Source: Desulfobacteraceae bacterium (lineage in GTDB: Bacteria > Desulfobacterota > DSM-4660 > Desulfatiglandales > Desulfatiglandaceae). Taken from it: DNA of 6,161 nt. The stretch covers positions 1 through 6,161 of the forward strand of contig DSCZ01000362.1 of assembly GCA_011048855.1 (NCBI GenBank), written 5' to 3'. The notes beneath the pieces were generated by a model. The model searched no databases and was not told where the DNA came from. It was given only the letters and a program-made list of their open reading frames with translations. This document shows positions 1 to 5,284 of the stretch, piece after piece. A program made the translations under genes and the position numbers. Position 1 is the stretch's first letter. Each line of letters begins with the position of its first letter.

Positions 1-62
1 CGCGGCTGCCACGGCAGTGGAAGGGTTCAATCTGTTAACGATAGGCAAAGATGCGTTTGTGA

Positions 63-206
63 TCACGGAGGATATTTTGTAAGCTTGGGGTTAAAAGGAT
101 GGGTTATTCGACTGCTGAGATTGCGCGTTTTCTTGGAATCACAACATCGGTCGTGAATCGGTCAGCCGCTTCAGATGAGTTGCAGGATTTGGAAAAATAC
201 CTGTAA
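63..206 (+). pseudogene. RAYT (REP-associated tyrosine transposase) C-terminal remnant
   Basis: The open stretch after the TGA at 60-62 encodes a 47-residue tail ending at TAA 204-206. It begins SRRIFCKLGVKRMGYS, continues with a helix-turn-helix-like AEIARFLGITTSVVNR, and ends ELQDLEKYL. From memory this order (RRxFC, then GYS-x-x-EIAxxLG, then TTSxVNR, then a short acidic tail) matches the C-terminal DNA-binding end of RAYTs, the IS200/IS605-like Y1 enzymes that act on REP palindromes. The same frame upstream is broken by TAA, TAG and TGA codons between 36 and 62, and no catalytic HUH or Tyr region is visible, so I read it as a decayed gene whose body lies to the left or is lost. Frame 2 is open from position 2 to a TAA at 80-82, but I do not recognise its product; it could be a frameshifted part of the same gene or another gene's end. 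The family call rests on motif memory only. Confidence 0.5.
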
Positions 207-425
207 GTTGCTCTGGAACCAACGTTCCCATACCCACGGAGTTTTTCAAGGTAGATCTCCTTTTCGTTTGAAATTTCGATCTCCCGCCTGTTGGCCTCAT
301 AGACGCCCCGCTCAACCGGGATATTCCCCCGCGAGGCCGACGTCCAAGCATACCACCGGCTCGGGCGCAGGCCGCGCTTTTGGGTAGCTCCGGCCAAGCC
401 GAATTACCCCGAACGTGCCGGAGTT
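207..425. other. GC-rich, hairpin-dense intergenic stretch downstream of the oxidoreductase operon
   Basis: No convincing protein gene lies here. There are several short inverted repeats: 388-394 with 417-423 (CTCCGGC/GCCGGAG, 22-nt loop), starting 3 nt after the stop codon of the leftward operon; CCGGGA/TCCC around 316-330; and CGAGgCCG with CGGCTCG around 332-363, with one bulged base. None is followed by a T-run on either strand, so they are not standard intrinsic terminators. The left part also holds, on the minus strand, an AAGGAG 7 nt before a TTG codon (start at 249). The region could be an mRNA 3' structure, a small structured RNA or leftover mobile DNA; the sequence alone does not decide. 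Confidence 0.4.
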
Positions 426-1718
426 CTATGGATTGACTTTTTTAATGAGCGAAAGGGCTTCCTCCCGGACCGAACCTTTGAATCGTCGCTCGACCGCCGC
501 TTTCAACATCGGAAGGGTTATCGTGCGCCCCAGCCCGGCAAGCACTGCCAGCGAGGCAAGTGCGAAATCCGGCGACTTGAGGCCCTGAGCCTTGAAATCG
601 ACGGTATGAACCTCGGCGTCGGTCCGGGGGATATCAACACCCGAGACTCTGAGCACCAATGCATTTTCACCCAGTGAGGAAATGAGGGCTTTCCTGCGGG
701 CCACACCCTCCTCAGCGAGTGCCACCACTACCGTAGGTTTTTCTATTCCGCTAAAGAGAATGTCTTCGGGTGAAAGAATCAGTTCACTGACGGAAGGGCC
801 GCGAAGCACGGTGATGTTGTATTCATTTTTCTGGCTTGCCCTGAGCCCTGCGCTCATCCCCGCCATGCAGAGGATTTCGCCTGCGGTCAGGATTCTTTGC
901 CCCGCGCTTCCAAGCAGGACGATTTCCTCGCGGGCGGCGGAGGGAGCATTGAACTGTGCATCAATTTTTTGGGGAGGGGACGGTTTTTTTTGTTCGGCCG
1001 CCACCTTGCGGTAATACCCGCCGTATTCTTCCCTGAGGTTGCATTCAACCGGTCCGTCCAGGGGAGGCAGGGTGTTCAAACCTCTGTCTATGGCAGATGG
1101 GGTCAGTTTGTTGCGCTTGCTGTATCTGCCGGTGCATATGCCCCAGATGTCCATTACCGAGAAACCTTTGAATCTTACAGCCTCCTCGATTTTTTCCGGA
1201 AGATCCTTCGTGTAGCTGGAGCAGCGGGTGACAAACGGTGCACCTGCGGCCCGTACAAGCTCGGCTGCATCCATCGGCCTTTCGAGCCTGTTGAGGAAAC
1301 CGGAGCCGACAACGGCATCGGGTGGAGTTGTAAAAGAGCACTGCCCTCCGGTCATTCCGTAATTGAAATTATTCAGGATCAGCAGGGTAAGATCGACGTT
1401 GCGGCGACATGCCGCGGCCAGATGAGCACCCCCGATGCCGAGCCCTCCGTCTCCCATCGTGACCACCACGGTCAAGTGCGGTTGGGCGAGCTTGATGCCG
1501 GTTGCGTAGGTAAGTGCACGCCCGTGAAGTCCGTGGAATGCATGGGTGTTGAAGAAAGTGTCAAAAAGCCCGGAACAACCTATGTCACTTACGAGAGCAA
1601 CCTGGTTTCCCTCGATCCCCATGGACTGAAAGGCCTTGTCAAGCGCCTTGGTGACCGTATCGTGGGAACAGCCGGGACAGTAGGCCGGTGGGCGGTTTTT
1701 GTTTATAAGGCTAGCCAT
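426..1718 (-). CDS. 2-oxoacid:ferredoxin oxidoreductase, fused beta-gamma subunit
   Basis: This 430-aa protein is the thiamine-diphosphate subunit of a 2-oxoacid:ferredoxin oxidoreductase, which decarboxylates a 2-oxoacid to acyl-CoA and CO2 and passes electrons to ferredoxin (or runs in reverse). Residues 1 to about 225 form the beta domain: CPGC at 14-17, a further Cys in DIGCSG (C48), the diphosphate-binding GDGG at 89-92 ending in NN at 116-117, then NYGMTGGQ at 119-126 and a TTP. C14, C17, C48 and C195 are the likely 4Fe-4S ligands. Residues about 264-430 form a gamma-type domain starting IVLLGSAGQRILTAGEIL. Beta and gamma are separate polypeptides in many KorABC systems, so this is a fusion. 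The ATG overlaps the alpha-subunit stop (ATGGCTAG, 1711-1718) and has a purine-rich GAGGGGG about 7 nt upstream, implying translational coupling. The substrate cannot be fixed; the style is nearest 2-oxoglutarate-type KorB. No ferredoxin gene accompanies it here. Confidence 0.92.
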   Translation of the reverse strand: MASLINKNRPPAYCPGCSHDTVTKALDKAFQSMGIEGNQVALVSDIGCSGLFDTFFNTHAFHGLHGRALTYATGIKLAQPHLTVVVTMGDGGLGIGGAHLAAACRRNVDLTLLILNNFNYGMTGGQCSFTTPPDAVVGSGFLNRLERPMDAAELVRAAGAPFVTRCSSYTKDLPEKIEEAVRFKGFSVMDIWGICTGRYSKRNKLTPSAIDRGLNTLPPLDGPVECNLREEYGGYYRKVAAEQKKPSPPQKIDAQFNAPSAAREEIVLLGSAGQRILTAGEILCMAGMSAGLRASQKNEYNITVLRGPSVSELILSPEDILFSGIEKPTVVVALAEEGVARRKALISSLGENALVLRVSGVDIPRTDAEVHTVDFKAQGLKSPDFALASLAVLAGLGRTITLPMLKAAVERRFKGSVREEALSLIKKVNP

Positions 1719-2832
1719 TTTTTATCACCCCCTCGATCGTAGCGGGCGAAATGAGATCTCCGTTCATGCGCCCGAAAAAATCCACCCTTTTGCCGGACAG
1801 GACCCGCTTGATTTCACGTACATACTGTCCGAGGTTCATTTCCACGACAACGATGCGTCTGTATCCTTCGGCTTTTTCAGAGATCAACCGCTCCGGGACA
1901 GGCCAGAGGGTTTTTAAAACCAGCAGCGAAACCGGCCGGCCCGCAGCCTTGAGATTCTTTACGGTCGCCGCCGCCGCCCTGGCTGTGACCCCGTAGGTGA
2001 TCAGGAGAGTATCCGCTCCATCGGCGGTTTGTTCGTCGAAAAAGGTAAAACGCCCCAAACCCTTGAGGATTTTGTCTCCCAGCCTTCGACGTATCGAATC
2101 GATCGCTGCCGGATCTATCGTTATGAAGCCGTCTTCGCCGTGGGTCGAAGATGTCTGCCGGACGAGCACCTTCCCGCCGATGGGTAGAAACGGTGGAACT
2201 CCGCTTTCATCCTGAACTTTGAATGGCAGATAAGGTTCTTCTTCGGAAGCCAGCGCCCGTTCCTTAAGAGGAGGCGTGGCCCAGGTGTCCATATCCACAC
2301 TCTCCCGTGTCATGCCGATTTCTTTGTTCGAGGCTATGAAAACAGGGCATCTGAATTCTTCGGCAAGGTTGAATGCATGCACGGTCAACTCGTAGCAGTC
2401 CCGCACATCGGTCGGGACGAGCACGATCACCGGAATACCGCCGCTGTTCCCCCAGCGGAGAAACTGGATGTCGCCGTCCGCTCCCCTGGTGGCGGAACCG
2501 GTGGACGGCCCCAGCCGCTGAACGTCGATTATCACGATCGGGATCTCGCTTCCAATGGCGAACGATATATGCTCGCTGTAAAGGCTTATACCGGGCCCCG
2601 ATGTGGCTGTCATCACCTTGAGCCCCGCCATAGAGGCTCCGAGACAGGCACCGGTGGATGCTATTTCGTCTTCACATTGAAGACATATTCCCCCTGAGGG
2701 GGGAAGAAGCCTGACCATCGAGGCAAAAACCGTTGTTGCCGGGGTGATCGGATAACCGGCAAAGAAACGGCATCCCGCCGCGAGCGCGCCGAGGCCTATG
2801 GCTTCGTTTCCTTCCATGAAGGTCATGGTCAT
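1711..2832 (-). CDS. korA: 2-oxoacid:ferredoxin oxidoreductase, alpha subunit (KorA-like)
   Basis: This 373-aa cytoplasmic subunit carries the pyrimidine-binding half of the thiamine-diphosphate site of a 2-oxoacid:ferredoxin oxidoreductase. The N-terminus has the family hallmarks GNEAIGLGALAAGCRF (8-23) and GYPITP (26-31), then QCEDEIAS, ATSGPG and VQRLGPSTG in the expected order. These look closer to 2-oxoglutarate-type KorA (which has EDEIAS, TSGPG and QRxGPSTG) than to the 2-oxoisovalerate type VorB (where I recall a GGPGLG-type motif), so korA is the best symbol but the substrate is inferred. The usual PT-x-x-x-Q after GPSTG is replaced here by a SATRGADGD stretch. The C-terminal third is the transketolase-like domain II. 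The ATG at 2832 sits 10 nt after AAGGAGG (2843-2849); a second ATG two codons in is spaced worse. It is first in a two-gene leftward operon and overlaps the beta-gamma gene by 8 nt. Confidence 0.92.
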   Translation of the reverse strand: MTMTFMEGNEAIGLGALAAGCRFFAGYPITPATTVFASMVRLLPPSGGICLQCEDEIASTGACLGASMAGLKVMTATSGPGISLYSEHISFAIGSEIPIVIIDVQRLGPSTGSATRGADGDIQFLRWGNSGGIPVIVLVPTDVRDCYELTVHAFNLAEEFRCPVFIASNKEIGMTRESVDMDTWATPPLKERALASEEEPYLPFKVQDESGVPPFLPIGGKVLVRQTSSTHGEDGFITIDPAAIDSIRRRLGDKILKGLGRFTFFDEQTADGADTLLITYGVTARAAAATVKNLKAAGRPVSLLVLKTLWPVPERLISEKAEGYRRIVVVEMNLGQYVREIKRVLSGKRVDFFGRMNGDLISPATIEGVIKNG

Positions 2833-2842
2833 CGCTGTTCTA

Positions 2843-2849
2843 CCTCCTT
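2843..2849 (-). promoter_or_regulatory. Ribosome binding site of the alpha-subunit gene
   Basis: The minus strand reads AAGGAGG, a full Shine-Dalgarno match, within an A-rich leader. It lies 10 nt before the ATG at 2832 and 16 nt before the next in-frame ATG, which favours the upstream start. Confidence 0.75.
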
Positions 2850-2885
2850 TTTTTCTAAAACATAAAAATGACGAATCCGCCCAGT

Positions 2886-2931
2886 TTCAGCTGAATAACC
2901 CGGGCGACCCAATGCATCCTAAGTATACTTA
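2886..2931. repeat. Two perfect palindromes (possible operators) in the divergent intergenic region
   Basis: TTCAGCTGAA (2886-2895, 10 bp) and TAAGTATACTTA (2920-2931, 12 bp) are each perfectly self-complementary, with centres 35 bp apart. They lie in the leader and promoter area of the oxidoreductase operon. The first is nested in a larger interrupted stem and could also form an RNA hairpin. An operator role is inferred from symmetry and position only; they match no regulator box I can name with confidence. Confidence 0.4.
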
Positions 2932-2948
2932 ATCACCGGGAACGTAAA
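2922..2948 (-). promoter_or_regulatory. Candidate sigma-70 promoter for the oxidoreductase operon
   Basis: On the minus strand a good -10 hexamer, TATACT (2922-2927), lies inside the TAAGTATACTTA palindrome. The only -35-like sequence is TTTACG (2943-2948), a 4 of 6 match at a short 15-bp spacing. Because the -10 lies inside a palindrome, a protein bound there would block the promoter. This is a weak prediction. Confidence 0.3.
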
Positions 2949-3072
2949 GTCTTTTTCGGAAGAAACCGATAGGAAAGCAGGTAGTGATATGTTTTTCAGA
3001 CTCCTCTCCGACACTCCCATAAGAGATTCCGGGTAAATGGTTTTTTTATACCGGTGGATCAGCTTTATGTGA

Positions 3073-3101
3073 TTGACATTAAAGGTTGCGTATTTGAAAA
3101 T
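3073..3101 (+). promoter_or_regulatory. Candidate sigma-70 promoter for the ferritin-like operon
   Basis: A perfect -35 hexamer TTGACA (3073-3078) is followed after 17 bp by GAAAAT (3096-3101), a 4 of 6 match to TATAAT that lacks the first T. Transcription would begin near 3108, giving a leader of about 40 nt. The -35 and the spacing are good, the -10 poor. Confidence 0.35.
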
Positions 3102-3133
3102 TGCAGATCGAATCAAATGGTCAACTTAAAAAA

Positions 3134-3140
3134 AAGGAGG
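3134..3140 (+). promoter_or_regulatory. Ribosome binding site that fixes the start of the ferritin-like gene
   Basis: AAGGAGG lies 6 nt before the ATG at 3147 and directly abuts another in-frame ATG at 3141. The reading frame is also open upstream to an ATG at 3054. The spacing makes 3147 the sensible start and removes 31 unlikely residues. Confidence 0.85.
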
Positions 3141-3146
3141 ATGGTC

Positions 3147-3449
3147 ATGCCGGAATTTGGTTCACCTTTTTCAGGATTGGCAAAAGATCGCAAACTCACG
3201 GACCAGGAATTAATCCGTGCAATACGTTTCATGATAGCCGCCGAATATGAGGCGATCCAGCTCTATATGCAGCTTGCGGAATCCACAGACAACAAGCTCG
3301 CGATAGAGGTCCTGACGGACATCGCCGACGAGGAACGGGTGCACGCCGGAGAGTTTCTCAGGCTGCTGCGGGAACTGGCTCCGGACGAGGAAAAATTCTA
3401 TGCGGAAGGAGCCGAAGAAGTCGAAGGGGAAATCAAGAAGCTCAAATAA
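3147..3449 (+). CDS. Encapsulated-ferritin-like (half-ferritin, rubrerythrin-superfamily) protein
   Basis: This 100-aa, highly acidic protein is predicted to be two long antiparallel helices, half a four-helix ferritin bundle, so it must oligomerise to make a di-iron ferroxidase centre. Helix 1 covers about residues 18-46 and contains AEYEAIQLY (32-40); helix 2 covers about 48-78 and contains DEERVHAGEF (61-70). E33, E63 and H66 reproduce the 30 and 3 residue spacing of the E32/E62/H65 ferroxidase ligands I recall for Rhodospirillum rubrum EncFtn, and Y40 matches its Y39. The overall pattern also resembles the ferritin-like domain fused to the Pyrococcus furiosus encapsulin. Rubredoxin cysteines are absent, so it is not a full rubrerythrin. 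The tail GAEEVEGEIKKLK shows no obvious encapsulin-targeting peptide, and no encapsulin gene follows. It is the first gene of a rightward set with the gamma-carbonic anhydrase. The likely role is Fe(II) oxidation and iron or oxidative-stress handling. Confidence 0.85.
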   Translation: MPEFGSPFSGLAKDRKLTDQELIRAIRFMIAAEYEAIQLYMQLAESTDNKLAIEVLTDIADEERVHAGEFLRLLRELAPDEEKFYAEGAEEVEGEIKKLK

Positions 3450-3493
3450 TCCAGGGCCGGGTTATGGCCCAAAACCAAGGAAGCATTTGTGTA

Positions 3494-4018
3494 ATGATAA
3501 AATCTTTTCGTGGTAAACACCCGAGGATCGGGAAAAATGTATTCATCGCTCCGAACGCGGTGATAATCGGCGATGTCGTGATCGAGGATCATGCCAGCAT
3601 CTGGTACTGCACCGTCGTCAGGGGAGACAGGTCTCCCATACGGATCGGGGCTTATTCCAACATTCAGGATAATTCCACGGTGCATACGGAGCCGGAGCAC
3701 CCGGTTACTGTCGGTGCTCATGTAACGGTCGGGCACAACGCCGTGATTCATGGCTGCGTTGTTGAGGAGGCCTGTCTGATCGGCATTGGAGCCGTTGTGC
3801 TGAACGGGGCTGTAATTGGGCAGGGTTCCATCGTGGCCGCTCATTCGCTGGTGAAAGAGGGGCAGGTGGTGGATGCTCATCGGCTTGTGGCGGGCGTTCC
3901 GGCCAAAGTTAAGCGGGAACTGACCCCGGCCGGGGTTGAACGGTTCAAGGCGACGGCCGAGGGTTATGCAGCACTTGCTGCTGAACATCTATTGTTGTTC
4001 GATGACAATCTACGGTGA
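3494..4018 (+). CDS. Gamma-class carbonic anhydrase family protein (left-handed beta-helix)
   Basis: This 174-aa protein is built of hexapeptide repeats giving a left-handed beta-helix, ending in a C-terminal helix after GVPAKVKREL. Numbering from the chosen start, H64 (in TVHTE), H81 (VTVGHN) and H86 (VIHGC) are the three zinc or iron ligands of gamma carbonic anhydrases, which work as trimers with metal sites at subunit interfaces; R43 and D45 in VVRGDRSPI are the conserved structural pair. The expected reaction is reversible CO2 hydration in the cytoplasm, though many members of this YrdA/PaaY-like group (COG0663) have low or untested activity. The start at 3494 gives the usual N-terminus (MIKSF then HPRIG); AAGGA at 3477-3481 is a loosely spaced ribosome site. 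An in-frame ATG at 3464 would add ten atypical residues and remains possible. It follows the half-ferritin closely and precedes the flavoprotein by 22 nt, so co-transcription is likely. Confidence 0.92.
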   Translation: MIKSFRGKHPRIGKNVFIAPNAVIIGDVVIEDHASIWYCTVVRGDRSPIRIGAYSNIQDNSTVHTEPEHPVTVGAHVTVGHNAVIHGCVVEEACLIGIGAVVLNGAVIGQGSIVAAHSLVKEGQVVDAHRLVAGVPAKVKRELTPAGVERFKATAEGYAALAAEHLLLFDDNLR

Positions 4019-4040
4019 ACGAAAGGAAGAAAAGGATTCA

Positions 4041-4655
4041 ATGCGAAGGAAACACGCGGAAGTGACCGATCGGATGGAGATCGAACGTATAATGGCGTTA
4101 ACCACCATCGGCAGGCTGGTGACGAACGGCCCCGACGGGTATCCTTATGTGACCCCGGTAAACTTCGTTTTTTATGAAGGGAACATCTATTTCCATTGCG
4201 CACCCAAAGGCGAAAAGCTGGACAACCTGCTGCGTGATCCGAAAGTCTGCTTTGAAGTGGATTTCCCGCTTGCCTACATCGGCCGTGATTTCGATCCAAA
4301 CGGTGGAGCCTGCAGGCTGCACCAGTTCTATCACTGCGTGATCATCCGGGGTACGGCGTCCGTTGTAACCGACGAGGTATTGAAGACAAATGCCTTGAAT
4401 GCGCTGGTAGCGAAGCATGAGCCGTCGGTGGATTTCCCCCCGGTTACAGCGGAGTTGGAAGGATTTCATCGATGTGCGGTCGTTGAGGTCAGGCCTTTAT
4501 CGATAACGGCGAAGAGCGACGTTGGAAAGAACCGGCCGGAGGATGAACGGCGGGCGATCGCTCACCGGTTGAAAGAACGCGGTGGTCCGGCAGATCTGGA
4601 AGCGGTCCGTGCGATGGGTTTCGACCCGGACGCTTTTGAATCATCTGCAGACTGA
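4041..4655 (+). CDS. Pyridoxamine 5'-phosphate oxidase family protein (NimA-like flavoprotein)
   Basis: This 204-aa protein has the split-barrel FMN-binding fold of the pyridoxamine-phosphate-oxidase superfamily, in the branch containing NimA-type nitroimidazole reductases. Visible family features are the start MRRKHAEVTD, a first strand ending GRLVTNGPDGYPYVTPVNFV (24-43), NIYFHCAPKGEKLDNL (48-63), then DPKVCFEVD (66-74), and a later YHCVIIRGTASVV strand. The C-terminus (KNRPEDERRAIAHRL and on) matches the helical tail usual in this group. True PdxH activity is unlikely because the protein belongs to the shorter NimA-like subgroup; the natural substrate of most members is unknown, with flavin- or haem-linked redox chemistry the general expectation. 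AGGA at 4033-4036 lies 4 nt before the ATG. The frame is open upstream into the carbonic anhydrase gene, but those residues are not family-like. It ends 8 bp from the convergent lipoprotein gene, so any shared terminator must lie inside coding sequence; a GGCC followed by a T-rich run at 4681-4697 is the only candidate seen. Confidence 0.87.
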   Translation: MRRKHAEVTDRMEIERIMALTTIGRLVTNGPDGYPYVTPVNFVFYEGNIYFHCAPKGEKLDNLLRDPKVCFEVDFPLAYIGRDFDPNGGACRLHQFYHCVIIRGTASVVTDEVLKTNALNALVAKHEPSVDFPPVTAELEGFHRCAVVEVRPLSITAKSDVGKNRPEDERRAIAHRLKERGGPADLEAVRAMGFDPDAFESSAD

Positions 4656-4663
4656 GATGGCCG

Positions 4664-5092
4664 CTATTTTCTTGTCGGGGGGCCTTTTCTTTTTTTATCC
4701 GTGTAACCGGGCGGGTAGCGCCTGACGACCTCCGGGTGATAGCGATAGGGTCTGTCCGTGTCCATCTCCAGCGTCACATTGTCGCCCAGTTGTATGTGCA
4801 TGGCTGCCGGAAGATTGGCGGAAATCTCCCATTGACCGCTTCGATAATAAAAGTAAAGACTTCTACCGGTGTCAAAGTAGACTTCGGCTGATGGGTAGTA
4901 CAAATATTTGTTTTTGGCCCTGTACCCGTGGGCGGGTGCCCAGGGAGGCGGCCCTCCGCGGTCTACGGGGCCGGCATGGCGATACTCCGGGGCGGTTCCA
5001 ACCGCGATTCGACCACCCTCGCAGCCGGTAATGATGAAAAGGCATGCAACCAGCAACAGCGCCACCGTGTAACGAGTCATTGGGTGTTTCAT
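4664..5092 (-). CDS. Predicted outer-membrane lipoprotein of unknown function
   Basis: This 142-aa protein starts with a lipoprotein signal: basic MKHPMTRY, a hydrophobic TVALLLVACLFIIT, and a lipobox ending ITGC with the modified cysteine at C24. The next residue is Glu rather than Asp, which by the usual rule predicts outer-membrane sorting. After a short linker comes GPPPWAPAHGYRAK (47-60), a strand-rich aromatic section (YLYYPSAEVYFDTGRSLYFYY, 63-83, then SGQW), LGDNVTLEMDTDRPY (102-116), and a basic Pro-rich tail. I recall this arrangement from small uncharacterised lipoproteins in Deltaproteobacteria, but no function is known to me. The start is secure: AAGGAGG at 5099-5105 sits 6 nt upstream, with a strong extended -10 promoter behind it. 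It is probably transcribed alone. A second Met (M5) is a less well spaced alternative start. Confidence 0.85.
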   Translation of the reverse strand: MKHPMTRYTVALLLVACLFIITGCEGGRIAVGTAPEYRHAGPVDRGGPPPWAPAHGYRAKNKYLYYPSAEVYFDTGRSLYFYYRSGQWEISANLPAAMHIQLGDNVTLEMDTDRPYRYHPEVVRRYPPGYTDKKRKGPPTRK

Positions 5093-5098
5093 ATGCTC

Positions 5099-5105
5099 CC
5101 TCCTT
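5099..5105 (-). promoter_or_regulatory. Ribosome binding site of the lipoprotein gene
   Basis: The minus strand AAGGAGG is a full Shine-Dalgarno match, 6 nt before the ATG at 5092, and supports that start over the Met four residues later. Confidence 0.8.
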
Positions 5106-5113
5106 TCCGGGTC

Positions 5114-5141
5114 ATTATAACATGACAGCCTGAAATGTCAC
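5114..5141 (-). promoter_or_regulatory. Strong sigma-70 promoter of the lipoprotein gene (extended -10)
   Basis: The minus strand carries a perfect TATAAT (+ strand 5114-5119) preceded by TG at the extended -10 position (TGTTATAAT) and, 16 bp further upstream, GTGACA (5136-5141), a 5 of 6 match to TTGACA. Transcription would start near 5107 in the plus coordinates, leaving a very short leader that begins at about the Shine-Dalgarno. This is the best promoter in the window. Confidence 0.75.
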
Positions 5142-5221
5142 GACGAGGAGAGACCACTCAATCCGCCATCTAATTTTTCATTGACAATGTGGGAAAACGA
5201 TCTTTCCTGCTCGGCTTATCC

Positions 5222-5245
5222 GAGTCGGAGTCGGTATCGGAGTCG
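5222..5245. repeat. Hexanucleotide tandem repeat, four units
   Basis: The plus strand reads GAGTCG GAGTCG GTATCG GAGTCG; the third unit differs at two bases. It lies between the HAD phosphatase stop and the lipoprotein promoter and is followed by GCCG. On the minus strand one frame would read alternating Ser/Thr and Asp, but that frame is not part of the phosphatase. Adjacent is a 5-bp hairpin, CTCGG/CCGAG (5210-5214 and 5220-5224). This looks like a small simple-sequence repeat that could vary in copy number. Confidence 0.6.
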
Positions 5246-5284
5246 GCCGTTTGCAGACTGGCGGCTTCGAGTTGCGTCCCGCCT

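Larger units (their letters stand above)
2833..3146. other. Divergent intergenic region between the oxidoreductase operon and the ferritin-like operon
   Basis: These 314 bp hold no credible gene. They carry two perfect palindromes: TTCAGCTGAA at 2886-2895, framed by a CGCCC/GGGCG stem (2878-2882 and 2902-2906), and TAAGTATACTTA at 2920-2931. The region from about 2960 to 3130 is AT-rich with several T and A runs. Candidate promoters on both strands and the two flanking ribosome binding sites are listed separately. The palindromes are the natural place for a shared regulator, but no regulator gene is present in the window. Confidence 0.6.

Noticed and set aside
311..317. Integron attC-like core (GCTCAAC fits RYYYAAC)
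   Set aside because: No matching GTTRRRY partner at a suitable distance and no integrase gene; a seven-base degenerate match is expected by chance.
104..397. Leftward 97-codon frame downstream of the oxidoreductase operon
   Set aside because: The middle part has coding-like codons, but there is no recognisable family, it overlaps the transposase remnant antisense, and its start lies within a hairpin region without a ribosome site.
897..1742. Rightward 281-codon open frame
   Set aside because: It is antisense to the beta-gamma subunit, whose catalytic motifs are clear; long antisense frames are common in GC-rich genes.
2919..3116. Leftward 65-codon frame in the divergent intergenic region
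   Set aside because: No ribosome site or recognisable product, in AT-rich regulatory DNA that also holds the opposite-strand promoter candidate.
3454..3470. GGGCC/GGCCC inverted repeat between the half-ferritin and carbonic anhydrase genes
   Set aside because: A 5-bp stem without a T-run is too weak to call a terminator; the genes probably remain co-transcribed.
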